DNA of 19,723 nucleotides. Origin: an uncultured Bacteroidales bacterium. GTDB lineage: Bacteria > Bacteroidota > Bacteroidia > Bacteroidales > UBA3663. The stretch spans positions 1 through 19,723 of the forward strand of contig CAJOOX010000155.1 of assembly GCA_905236195.1 (NCBI GenBank). The letters are read 5' to 3'. The notes beneath the pieces are model-generated. The model saw nothing but the letters and a program-made list of their open reading frames with translations. It ran no database searches and was not told the origin of the DNA. Of the stretch, positions 1 to 7,145 are shown piece by piece. A program made the position numbers and the translations under genes. Each line of letters begins with the position of its first letter. Position 1 is the first letter of the stretch.

Positions 1-61
1 AGTTGCCATACCAAGCTGCTGCCAACATACAGAGCTCTTTCAATCCTTCTTCTTTAGTCAT
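1..61 (-). CDS. N-terminal fragment of an unrecognised protein (runs off the window)
   Basis: An ATG on the minus strand at 61-59 opens a frame reading MTKEEGLKELCMLAAAWYGN, open to the window edge. Only 20 residues are visible, too few to assign a family. The short charged start followed by a hydrophobic helix-like stretch (LCMLAAAW) does not look like a signal peptide. The ATG lies 43 bp downstream of the glutathione peroxidase stop on the same strand. No terminator or TAnnTTTG box is visible in that gap, so co-transcription with the peroxidase is likely. Sequence to the left of the window would settle the identity. Confidence 0.55.
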   Translation of the reverse strand, partial: MTKEEGLKELCMLAAAWYGN

Positions 62-104
62 GATTTCAAATTATTAAAAGTTATCAGTTATATATAAGCA
101 CCAT

Positions 105-746
105 TTAAAGCTCGTTTGCGATATATTCGTCCATCGCCTCGGGAGTAGCTGTGGGTTCGAAACGACGCACCACCTTGCCGTCCTTACCGATGAGGAACTT
201 GGTGAAGTTCCACTTGATATCGGATTTCTTATCGTAGTCGGGATCCTGTTTGCGGAGCATACCATCGAGGAGTTCAGAGAGTTCATGGCCCTTGTCCCAG
301 CCTGCGAATCCGGCCTGGCTCTTCAACCAGGTGAAAAGCGGCTCTTCGTTCTCGCCGTTCACCTCGATTTTGGCGTACATGGGGAAGGTAACGCCATAGT
401 TCAACGAACAGAACTCCTGAATCTCGTCGTTTGTACCGGGATCCTGACCTGCGAACTGATTGCAGGGAAATCCAGCGATGACGAGTCCCTGATCCTTATA
501 TTTCTCCCAAAGTGACTCGAGGCCCTTGAACTGGGGCGTGAAACCGCACTTGCTGGCCGTGTTTACCACCAGGACCACTTTTCCTTTGTACTGAGAGAGG
601 CTGATGTCCTCACCTTTCTTGTTCTTGACTGTGAAGTCATACAATGTTTTTTCCATAACTTCTGATTTTTTGTTGTTGGGATGATTACTGCAGCTTAAAA
701 AGCCGAACGTTATTAATAAAATGCTTAAAAGTGTGAAGCGTCTCAT
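105..746 (-). CDS. Glutathione peroxidase family (Cys-type, probably thioredoxin-dependent), predicted lipoprotein
   Basis: This 213-residue protein reduces peroxides. The catalytic set of the cysteine-type family is complete: peroxidatic Cys67 in NTASKCGFT, Gln101 in FAGQDPG, Trp179-Asn180 in KWNFTKF, and Cys113 in EFCSLNYGV. Cys113 lies 46 residues after Cys67, the spacing of the resolving cysteine in yeast Gpx3. Such enzymes usually take electrons from thioredoxin rather than glutathione; that is family knowledge, not visible here. Residues 1-18 form a signal peptide ending FLSC, an imperfect lipobox with Cys19 as the lipid anchor, so export to the periplasmic side is likely. Met31 (codon 656-654) starts the canonical cytosolic-length enzyme and is an alternative start. 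I chose Met1 because the promoter at 788-818 lies just upstream of it. Confidence 0.93.
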   Translation of the reverse strand: MRRFTLLSILLITFGFLSCSNHPNNKKSEVMEKTLYDFTVKNKKGEDISLSQYKGKVVLVVNTASKCGFTPQFKGLESLWEKYKDQGLVIAGFPCNQFAGQDPGTNDEIQEFCSLNYGVTFPMYAKIEVNGENEEPLFTWLKSQAGFAGWDKGHELSELLDGMLRKQDPDYDKKSDIKWNFTKFLIGKDGKVVRRFEPTATPEAMDEYIANEL

Positions 747-787
747 ATTTTTATTATTTTGTTGACGTTATTTCTTTTTTGGCACTG

Positions 788-818
788 CAAAGATAAGGCA
801 AATAATTTATATCGCAAA
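788..818 (-). promoter_or_regulatory. Promoter of the glutathione peroxidase gene
   Basis: Reading the minus strand, TTTG (818-815) is followed after exactly 19 bp by TATCTTTG (795-788). This matches the Bacteroidetes housekeeping promoter (TTTG at -33, TAnnTTTG at -7). Transcription should start near 780, giving an untranslated leader of about 35 nt before the ATG at 746. The palindrome CAAACG-ATT-CGTTTG (815-829) overlaps the -33 box and could be an operator. Confidence 0.75.
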
Positions 819-904
819 CGATTCGTTTGAAATCTTCCAAAAATTAACGTTATTTTACATTACAGTAGGTCGCACGCGATGTTTTCTACAGATTTGTTAA
901 CACA

Positions 905-943
905 AAACGAAAAGAAAAAGCGCGAATGGGGTACATTCGCGCC
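905..943 (-). terminator. Intrinsic terminator after porV
   Basis: A 9-bp perfect stem (920-928 with 934-942, GCGCGAATG/CATTCGCGC) encloses a 5-nt loop. On the minus strand it is followed by a T-rich tail (TTTTTCTTTTCGTTTT). It begins about 25 bp beyond the porV stop and is the most convincing terminator in the window, so it probably ends the hydrolase-porU-porV run. Confidence 0.88.
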
Positions 944-967
944 TTTGATTGCTAATATTGGGAGAGA

Positions 968-2191
968 TTATCTTCTGCGTCCGCCGAAATAGTCGCGGAG
1001 ACCTTCGAGGTCGAATCCCAACGAGAATCGCAGAGTCTGGTCGAGTGCCGACTGCTGGGCTGTGGACAACACATACCCTGCATCGATATGGAAGACATTG
1101 AGCGTCACACCCGCTCCGAAAGTGAAGTATTTTCGGTCGCCCTTGAACTCATTTTCATAATGATAGCCTGCGCGCAGGAAGAAACGGCGATCATAGGTAT
1201 ATTCCAGACCGGCGCCCCAGTTGATTTCGTGGAGTTCCTCTGTGAAGCCGCCGGGGGCATCGTTAAACGATTTGAAGATACCCTTGATAGACGACATATC
1301 ATAGTATTCCTGTTTTGCATCCTCCCAGGCCTGGTTATCCAGTTGTCCGTTCTCATCATAAAACTGGTAGGTCTGCGGGAACGAAGGCACCAGCATCTTG
1401 TTTGCATCGAAATTGAGCGACAGAAGGTTATAGTCGTCAATGGGGAACGTGAACGAAGTACCGATACGCAGGTTGGTGGGAAGGAACTGCTGGGTAGCGC
1501 CTCCGTCATAGGAAACCTTAGAGCCAATGTTGGAGATATTCAAACCCCAGGCCCACTGGCATTCGTTGGTTCCCACCATAGGATAGGCAGTATAATAGGC
1601 TGCAATATCACCCGCAAATGCATTGGCAGGTTCTGCTCCGTCGCCGTCATCGTAGGTCATATCCGAGCGGATATATCGGAGAACGACGCCCATCGAGAAA
1701 TTTTCGGCCAGTTTGCGGGAGTAGCCGACATCGAAAGCCATCTCGAAAGGATTAATCACCTGGACCAGGTTGCCGTCGCTGTTATACGCCTCGACTTCAC
1801 CCAACGAGAAGTAACGCAGGGATGCAGAGACCGCTTGCAGATCGTTATAGCCGAATTTCCAATAGCCTGCGACATAACCCAGGTTGATGCCCGACACAAT
1901 CTTGCGGAGCCAGGGCGTGTAGTTGACCGAAAGACCGCCGCGCGAATAAGCAAACGCGTATTTAGCGGGATTCCAGAACTGCGAAACCTCGTCGGGTTCG
2001 GTCGCAGCACCGACATCACCCATCGCACCGCCTCGCGCATCGGGAGCCACAGCCAGCGAGATGGTACCCGTCTGGATGGGGTTGTACTGTTTTGCCATAT
2101 CCGTAGTGGTCGTCGTCTCGGTTGATGTTTGGGCAAAGGAGACCGCCACCTGGGAGAGCATCACGAATAATATATTCAGGAATTTCTTCAT
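968..2191 (-). CDS. porV: PorV (LptO), outer-membrane shuttle protein of type IX secretion
   Basis: This 407-residue protein has a signal peptide ending at about residue 20 (SFAQ). A mature FadL-like beta-barrel follows, with alternating aromatic strands and the family opening NPIQTGTISLAVAPDARGGAMGDVGAATEPD. In the type IX pathway PorV collects substrates leaving the translocon in the outer membrane. It carries them to PorU for removal of their C-terminal signal and transfer to lipopolysaccharide; this role comes from Porphyromonas gingivalis work. Length fits the family. It lies 44 bp downstream of porU on the same strand with no promoter box between them, the same pairing seen in P. gingivalis. 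A strong terminator follows the stop. Confidence 0.95.
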   Translation of the reverse strand: MKKFLNILFVMLSQVAVSFAQTSTETTTTTDMAKQYNPIQTGTISLAVAPDARGGAMGDVGAATEPDEVSQFWNPAKYAFAYSRGGLSVNYTPWLRKIVSGINLGYVAGYWKFGYNDLQAVSASLRYFSLGEVEAYNSDGNLVQVINPFEMAFDVGYSRKLAENFSMGVVLRYIRSDMTYDDGDGAEPANAFAGDIAAYYTAYPMVGTNECQWAWGLNISNIGSKVSYDGGATQQFLPTNLRIGTSFTFPIDDYNLLSLNFDANKMLVPSFPQTYQFYDENGQLDNQAWEDAKQEYYDMSSIKGIFKSFNDAPGGFTEELHEINWGAGLEYTYDRRFFLRAGYHYENEFKGDRKYFTFGAGVTLNVFHIDAGYVLSTAQQSALDQTLRFSLGFDLEGLRDYFGGRRR

Positions 2192-2235
2192 TTTCTAAAA
2201 CTTGTATGCATTGATAAAACGCAAAAGAGCAGCAT

Positions 2236-5200
2236 TTATTGCCCAAGCACCATCAATAGCTTGGACTTGGACACAGAATCCGACCCGTTGGAATTCAGAT
2301 AGACCCGATAAACATAAAGGCCGGGAGCCAGGGTCAGTCCCGTGGAAGAAGCCAGCGACCAGGTGGTGGAAGAGGCGCCTAGGAATGTCGCACTCTCGTC
2401 GGCAATCATACCTTTATTTAAATAGGTGGGCTTTTCCATCGAATTCGGATAGACCACTTCGGCCGAAGACACCGATGCCACACCTTCCCAAACCTTGGTT
2501 CCGGTCTGACTCCATACCTGGATGGTCGTTGTGGTTTGTGATTCAGGCCGATTGTGCATCACGCGGAAAGTAACCGTCTCGCCCACTTTGGCCGGATTTG
2601 GATAAACCTGACACACCACTTCCTGCGGAGCCTCCAGCCGGCTCACCGTAAACTGGAACGTTGAGTCGGAATGATTGTTCCACACATCCCAGATGCGGAA
2701 AGTAGCCTCGTAGGTTCCCTCATCAAGCGAGGGAATCGAGAAGCGCACATTTCCAGCTTTGGAATTTCCCGTGAAAGTCGTAAAATAATTATTCAGCACA
2801 TATTGGGTTGCAGTCATCAGTGGCTGGGAAAGCGAACGGATGGTGAGCGTGATATCGTGGCCCACACTGTTGCCGGTGGCATTGAATCCCGAACTGTCGG
2901 CTACCTCCGCATAGAAATAGGGAGTCACATTCACCACGTCGCCGCTTCTGAAAGTATTCTGGTTCAGGAACAGGTCACGGATGACCGGACCCACGGTATC
3001 CGAGACCGCAGAAGTTCCCGACTCTAGCACAAAGCGGTTGAAATAGCCCTGTCCTTCCCCACCGTCCTCGCTGCAAGCGTAGAGGTTGACCAGACCGGGG
3101 AGATTACTGTAGGAAACATCCTGAGGCACGACGAACGAGAACTCAAACGTTCCGTTCCGCACCACATCGCGTCCGGAAAAGACTTTCTTGGTACGTGTCG
3201 TAAATGTGTAGGGTTTCTCAGTCGCGTCGGTCTGATACAGACCCTTGTCGGCCGTAATGGTATCTTCCGCATCGTACAGGTTCGGATAGACCAACCCGTG
3301 GAATACAGTATCGGTTCCCGTCGTTCCGGTCTTCAGAATCCGGCCCCTCATCGTCACACGCTGGAGCGTTGGTAGTGAGAAATTGCCCTCCTGCGCAGAA
3401 ACAGCCACACCGTTGACGGCAGTCAATTCCATCTGCTGTTCGGGATATGCCAACGTCATCGATGGGTCTCCCAGGAGACAGAACGATAGTTTGTTGGCAT
3501 CGCCGGCCATCGCAACTTTAGCTTCCCTCATGACATCGCCCAGCCTGTAACGTGTCCCGTCATCGAAGCGATTGAAGATATTTTCTATCAGATGGAGGTT
3601 CAGATTCTTATTCTGTTGGGCGTAGACCACACGAGTCGTAGTGAACATAGCTGCCGCACCGCCGTTGCGGTTCAGAATCAGCGCCTCGCCCATCGACAGA
3701 TCGTCGGCATCATAGCGCGACACATCACAAGTGGCCGTCACCCACACTGGCAGATATTTCATATTGAGCGATGCCGCCTTGGCAGTATACATCAGACGTT
3801 CGTTGGTGATGCCTTCCTCGTTGCCGTGTCCTGCATAATTCACCAGGAGGACTCCCTGCTGGAGCGCTTCGTCAAACTCCTGTCGAGCGTCGGGATAATC
3901 CGTACCAGAGGCCGAAGTCGTCTGCGTATAGGCCGGCAGATAGATTTTCTGACATACATATTCATTGTGGCCCTGGTCCTGCAGCACCTTCACCATTGCC
4001 TCGTTGTGTATCATGTGGAGGTTGGGGCTGTCGGTTTCGCTTTCTGTTATCTTATCGTCATCGGACAGGAACAACAAACGGTTTTTCCAGGCGCCATAGT
4101 AGCTGTTGCTGCTGTAGCTGATGATTTTCTGCAGCACATTGGCAGCATCGGACTCGGTGTGAACCGGCAGACGGCCGATTCCCAAGTCAACGCCATAGCT
4201 TGATATCTGATAGCGTCCGTAGATATCTGTCGCCCCGCCGTCGTTGTCGTCGAGGAATCCGAAATAGTCATCACAGCAATAGCTGGCTGTCTGCACCAGC
4301 GAAGCATCCGTCTCGTAGGTCGGAAGGTAATAATTGGAAGCCAATGCTGTCCGGTTGTCATAACTGCCATCGCCGAAGAGCAGGAAATAGCGCAGACTAT
4401 GTTCCGTTGTTTCGCTGTCTGCGCGATCATAGAACATCTTGAGGAATAGACGAACGGCCGTTGCATCAGGCGTACCGGAAGAGAATTCGTTGTAAATCTG
4501 CTGAGGTGTCACCACGCTGACCGCCAGACCGTCTTGTTTCTGACGGTATTCGGCCAGCGATTCGGCATAGGTTTTCAGCGCCGCGGGTACCAGGATGACC
4601 ATATCGGGTGTAGCAAATCCGTGTAAATCCTGGTTATTGACTCTGCCCACTCGGGACACGCTCTTGAACTTGGTTCCGTCCAAATCGACCAATGCATACT
4701 CCCTAAGGCCGCGCGACTGAGGCACGAAAGCGCCATCTGTCACGTTCTGCAGACAGATATTGGCAGGATCCGTCACATCCCACACCTGGTAATTCCCGCT
4801 CTGGGAAATCTGGTATTTCAACAACTGCGACTGGGCAGCCACTTCACGGAAAAGAATATGCGAGTAGTCCCAGTCCGTAATTTTCAAATCTCGTTTGCCC
4901 TGCCAGCGAATCCAATTGAGACGGGCTATGGAGGGTGTTACCGACGACGAGAAGGTCAGCGAGACCTCGCTGACGCCTGATGAATGAGAGAAAATCCGGT
5001 TCACAAAGACCTCGCGCGCCGTTGTATAGCCGCTCGCAGCTGAAAGTGTGCCGGTTTCCTTGGCCGAACCGACCGTAGTGGTCAGCACACCGGCCACATT
5101 GGAGATAAAATTGACGGTCACCCGCACGCTACCCTCGTTGAGCGGACAATCCGAAGCGAATTTCTGGGTCTGGGTAGTCACAAACGATTCGCCATAGTAT

Positions 5201-5757
5201 TCCCTGCCGGTCTCTCCGACATTGACGGCATCTGTTTCATGCAGATAATAGGCGTCATAGGTTGACACTGCGACCGAACTTCCGGTTGAAGACGACGGCA
5301 GTTCTGCCATCTGGCGGGAAGCCCCGTCCTTCTGATGCAGGAAATAACAGGCCTGCGAGGCATAGGTGTTCTGCCGATGCCGGAAGCCCCATGTTGTGTT
5401 GGCATAGTACCAACTGACGATGCCGCGGCCGTAGAACAGGATTCGCTGCCGTTCGGAATCATTATAGGTAGCCACCTCCGGCAAATCGTCGATATGCGCC
5501 GTCGAGAAACTCTCCTCCAGCAGATGTCCGCCGAAGCCGTAAACTCCTACGTTCTGAGGCTGCGTGAAGCCCATTTTCCGAAGCTGTGCATAGGTAATCT
5601 CATAAACGCCGTCCTCCTCTCCGTTGAGCGAAATTTTGACCCAATCGCCTGTAGAAAGCATCGACTGGGACGCCCACGAATGAACGCCCGCACCGGCGGT
5701 CATTGCCGGGATGAGGGAAACAAATACCGTAATTAAAATGTGGCGAAAGAATCTCAT
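2236..5757 (-). CDS. porU: PorU, C25-family (gingipain-like) C-terminal signal peptidase / sortase of type IX secretion
   Basis: This 1173-residue surface protease cleaves the C-terminal domain from type IX cargo. A signal peptide (about residues 1-23) leads to a large N-terminal beta-rich region, then a C25 peptidase domain at roughly 390-770. The catalytic pair is visible: His644 in NYAGHGNEEG and Cys677 in TATCDVSRY, 33 residues apart. The domain closes with the conserved GDPSM motif. The last ~120 residues begin VYPNPAKVGE and end with a GLYVYRV strand, so PorU carries a type A C-terminal sorting domain of its own. It sits directly upstream of porV, its membrane anchor partner, and 37 bp after the alpha/beta hydrolase on the same strand. 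No frameshift or missing catalytic residue is seen. Confidence 0.95.
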   Translation of the reverse strand: MRFFRHILITVFVSLIPAMTAGAGVHSWASQSMLSTGDWVKISLNGEEDGVYEITYAQLRKMGFTQPQNVGVYGFGGHLLEESFSTAHIDDLPEVATYNDSERQRILFYGRGIVSWYYANTTWGFRHRQNTYASQACYFLHQKDGASRQMAELPSSSTGSSVAVSTYDAYYLHETDAVNVGETGREYYGESFVTTQTQKFASDCPLNEGSVRVTVNFISNVAGVLTTTVGSAKETGTLSAASGYTTAREVFVNRIFSHSSGVSEVSLTFSSSVTPSIARLNWIRWQGKRDLKITDWDYSHILFREVAAQSQLLKYQISQSGNYQVWDVTDPANICLQNVTDGAFVPQSRGLREYALVDLDGTKFKSVSRVGRVNNQDLHGFATPDMVILVPAALKTYAESLAEYRQKQDGLAVSVVTPQQIYNEFSSGTPDATAVRLFLKMFYDRADSETTEHSLRYFLLFGDGSYDNRTALASNYYLPTYETDASLVQTASYCCDDYFGFLDDNDGGATDIYGRYQISSYGVDLGIGRLPVHTESDAANVLQKIISYSSNSYYGAWKNRLLFLSDDDKITESETDSPNLHMIHNEAMVKVLQDQGHNEYVCQKIYLPAYTQTTSASGTDYPDARQEFDEALQQGVLLVNYAGHGNEEGITNERLMYTAKAASLNMKYLPVWVTATCDVSRYDADDLSMGEALILNRNGGAAAMFTTTRVVYAQQNKNLNLHLIENIFNRFDDGTRYRLGDVMREAKVAMAGDANKLSFCLLGDPSMTLAYPEQQMELTAVNGVAVSAQEGNFSLPTLQRVTMRGRILKTGTTGTDTVFHGLVYPNLYDAEDTITADKGLYQTDATEKPYTFTTRTKKVFSGRDVVRNGTFEFSFVVPQDVSYSNLPGLVNLYACSEDGGEGQGYFNRFVLESGTSAVSDTVGPVIRDLFLNQNTFRSGDVVNVTPYFYAEVADSSGFNATGNSVGHDITLTIRSLSQPLMTATQYVLNNYFTTFTGNSKAGNVRFSIPSLDEGTYEATFRIWDVWNNHSDSTFQFTVSRLEAPQEVVCQVYPNPAKVGETVTFRVMHNRPESQTTTTIQVWSQTGTKVWEGVASVSSAEVVYPNSMEKPTYLNKGMIADESATFLGASSTTWSLASSTGLTLAPGLYVYRVYLNSNGSDSVSKSKLLMVLGQ

Positions 5758-5769
5758 ATTCCTAGGAAT
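5758..5769. repeat. 12-bp perfect palindrome directly before the porU start codon
   Basis: ATTCCTAGGAAT abuts the porU ATG (5757-5755) inside the 37-bp gap after the hydrolase gene. In RNA it could form only a very small hairpin at the ribosome-binding region. It could be a protein site or chance. Confidence 0.4.
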
Positions 5770-5794
5770 AACGAGAAATCTCCGCTTTTATTGT

Positions 5795-6988
5795 TTATTT
5801 GAGCCACTTATCAAAGAATTCGAGGATTTCCGCCTGCATCTCCCTGTTACAGGTATGAGGGGCATCGTAAAACTTCCCCACGAAGCGGTCGCCGGCGCCC
5901 TGGCTCTCCCATGTGCGCTGCATAATCGCATAGGCATCCTTCACCCCCTGGACCGGAAAGAGCTTGTCCTGCAGCCCATTGAAAAACAATGTGGGTTTGG
6001 GACAGGCAATGGCGGCCACATGGGGGTAATCCATCCAACGGCGCAGTCCGGGAATCAGCATCGAATAGGCCGATCCTCCCCGATTCTGGTTATTGGTGAG
6101 CGTCATCAGCGAGTCGGTCGTATTCATCCAGCACACGTTAGCCGTTACCTTAACGCGGTCGGTCAAAGCACTGAGCATCCATGAACGGTAGGCTCCCATC
6201 GACCAGCCCATCGACCCGATTCTGTCCGGATCGACAAACGGCAAGGTTGCGAGAAATTCCGCTGTCAGAATATCGTCCTGATTGATAAAGGCGCCCCAGG
6301 ACCCGCCCATCTGCAGGAAATTGGAGGCCAAGGCCTGCTGAACATCATACACTTCCTGGCGCTCCCACTTTTTGGGACGCCCTTTCTTATCGACATTCTG
6401 CACGCTCCGCTCTCCCCACAGCAAGGCGTCAATCGCAATCACCACGTAGCCGTGTGCCGCCAGATAGTCGCCGGGAAACTGTCCTCCATAACCGGCACTC
6501 CACGCTTCGGCATCGGCAGCGATTTCCGCTGTCACATCGAAGGGGCGCACCACTTTTTCCTTACCGATCAGAAAATGTGCGCCGTGGTCGTGCAGCATCA
6601 CCACTGCCGGAAACTTCCCGTTGCCGTCAGGAACAAGCAGATAGGCCGGTACACGTGACCAGTTGCTGAGGTTGAATTTTATCTTAAGAGCCTTGTATCC
6701 TTCGCGCTGTTCTTCCGCTACGACTTTCATATCCCAGTCCCCGGGCTGGTGCTGCAGATTCTGCATCAGTTCAAAAACCCTCTTTCTGGCGGTTGTTCTC
6801 CAGACTTCGAAGTTCTCAATGCCGGCATTCTCCCAGGCGAGCGGATAGGTGAGTTCAGCCTTCATCTTTTCGCTGAACACCGGCATCATCCGTTTCAGTT
6901 CATAGACAGATGTATCAACCGCAGTTTTTTCCTGGGCTGGACATAATAGAGCAGAAAACGTTGTCAAAAAGAAAAGTAATCGTTTCAT
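5795..6988 (-). CDS. Exported alpha/beta hydrolase (dienelactone hydrolase / Abhydrolase_7-like esterase)
   Basis: This 397-residue protein has a signal peptide ending near CPAQ (about residue 18), so it probably acts in the periplasm. The hydrolase core shows the nucleophile elbow GWSMG with Ser263, a likely acid Asp341 in LQDKLFP and a likely base His378 in APHTC, in the right order. The oxyanion region LHDHGAHF lies near residue 133. The arrangement fits the Abhydrolase_7/acetyl-xylan-esterase-like group, which is often annotated only as dienelactone hydrolase; the substrate cannot be read from sequence. The gene is divergent from the hybrid two-component regulator, with a shared 157-bp promoter region, which suggests regulation by it. 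It lies 37 bp upstream of porU, so read-through into porU-porV is possible. Confidence 0.85.
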   Translation of the reverse strand: MKRLLFFLTTFSALLCPAQEKTAVDTSVYELKRMMPVFSEKMKAELTYPLAWENAGIENFEVWRTTARKRVFELMQNLQHQPGDWDMKVVAEEQREGYKALKIKFNLSNWSRVPAYLLVPDGNGKFPAVVMLHDHGAHFLIGKEKVVRPFDVTAEIAADAEAWSAGYGGQFPGDYLAAHGYVVIAIDALLWGERSVQNVDKKGRPKKWERQEVYDVQQALASNFLQMGGSWGAFINQDDILTAEFLATLPFVDPDRIGSMGWSMGAYRSWMLSALTDRVKVTANVCWMNTTDSLMTLTNNQNRGGSAYSMLIPGLRRWMDYPHVAAIACPKPTLFFNGLQDKLFPVQGVKDAYAIMQRTWESQGAGDRFVGKFYDAPHTCNREMQAEILEFFDKWLK

Positions 6989-7007
6989 ATTGTTCTGTTT
7001 TTGGGGA

Positions 7008-7015
7008 CAAAGATA
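7008..7015 (-). promoter_or_regulatory. -7 box of the alpha/beta hydrolase gene
   Basis: TATCTTTG on the minus strand (7015-7008), 20 bp before the ATG at 6988, matches the Bacteroidetes -7 box. No TTTG is found 19-21 bp upstream (the bases there read CAGT or GCAG). The missing -33 element fits a promoter needing an activator, and two GGTGGAAAATTT repeats lie about 45-80 bp upstream of the predicted start. Confidence 0.55.
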
Positions 7016-7048
7016 GTGTTTTTTTTCGGAAAGAACTGCATTATTGTA

Positions 7049-7079
7049 GGTGGAAAATTTAAAAAAGGGTGGAAAATTT
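7049..7079 (+). repeat. Tandem direct repeat GGTGGAAAATTT x2, 19-bp period (candidate regulator site)
   Basis: Exact 12-bp copies occur at 7049-7060 and 7068-7079. The second overlaps the -33 TTTG of the regulator's promoter, and both lie upstream of the hydrolase -7 box. AraC-type regulators commonly bind direct repeats near two helical turns apart, which suits the AraC domain of the adjacent regulator. That the regulator binds here is inference. Confidence 0.55.
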
Positions 7080-7108
7080 TGTCAAATAAAAAAAATCTTC
7101 TATCTTTG
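7078..7108 (+). promoter_or_regulatory. Promoter of the hybrid two-component regulator
   Basis: TTTG (7078-7081), then 19 bp, then TATCTTTG (7101-7108) is a perfect match to the Bacteroidetes promoter. Transcription should start near 7113, about 30 nt before the ATG at 7146, which supports that start codon. The -33 box overlaps the second direct repeat, so autoregulation is plausible. Confidence 0.75.
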
Positions 7109-7145
7109 CCGAACAGTTTTTTCAAATATCAGCAGCTAAATTCTC

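Noticed and set aside
1088..2125. 345-residue plus-strand open frame opposite porV
   Set aside because: It is the antisense shadow of porV, which has full family features. The long frame results from the codon bias of the real gene.
3592..4203. 203-residue plus-strand open frame opposite porU
   Set aside because: It is antisense to the catalytic region of porU, with no independent promoter or recognisable motif.
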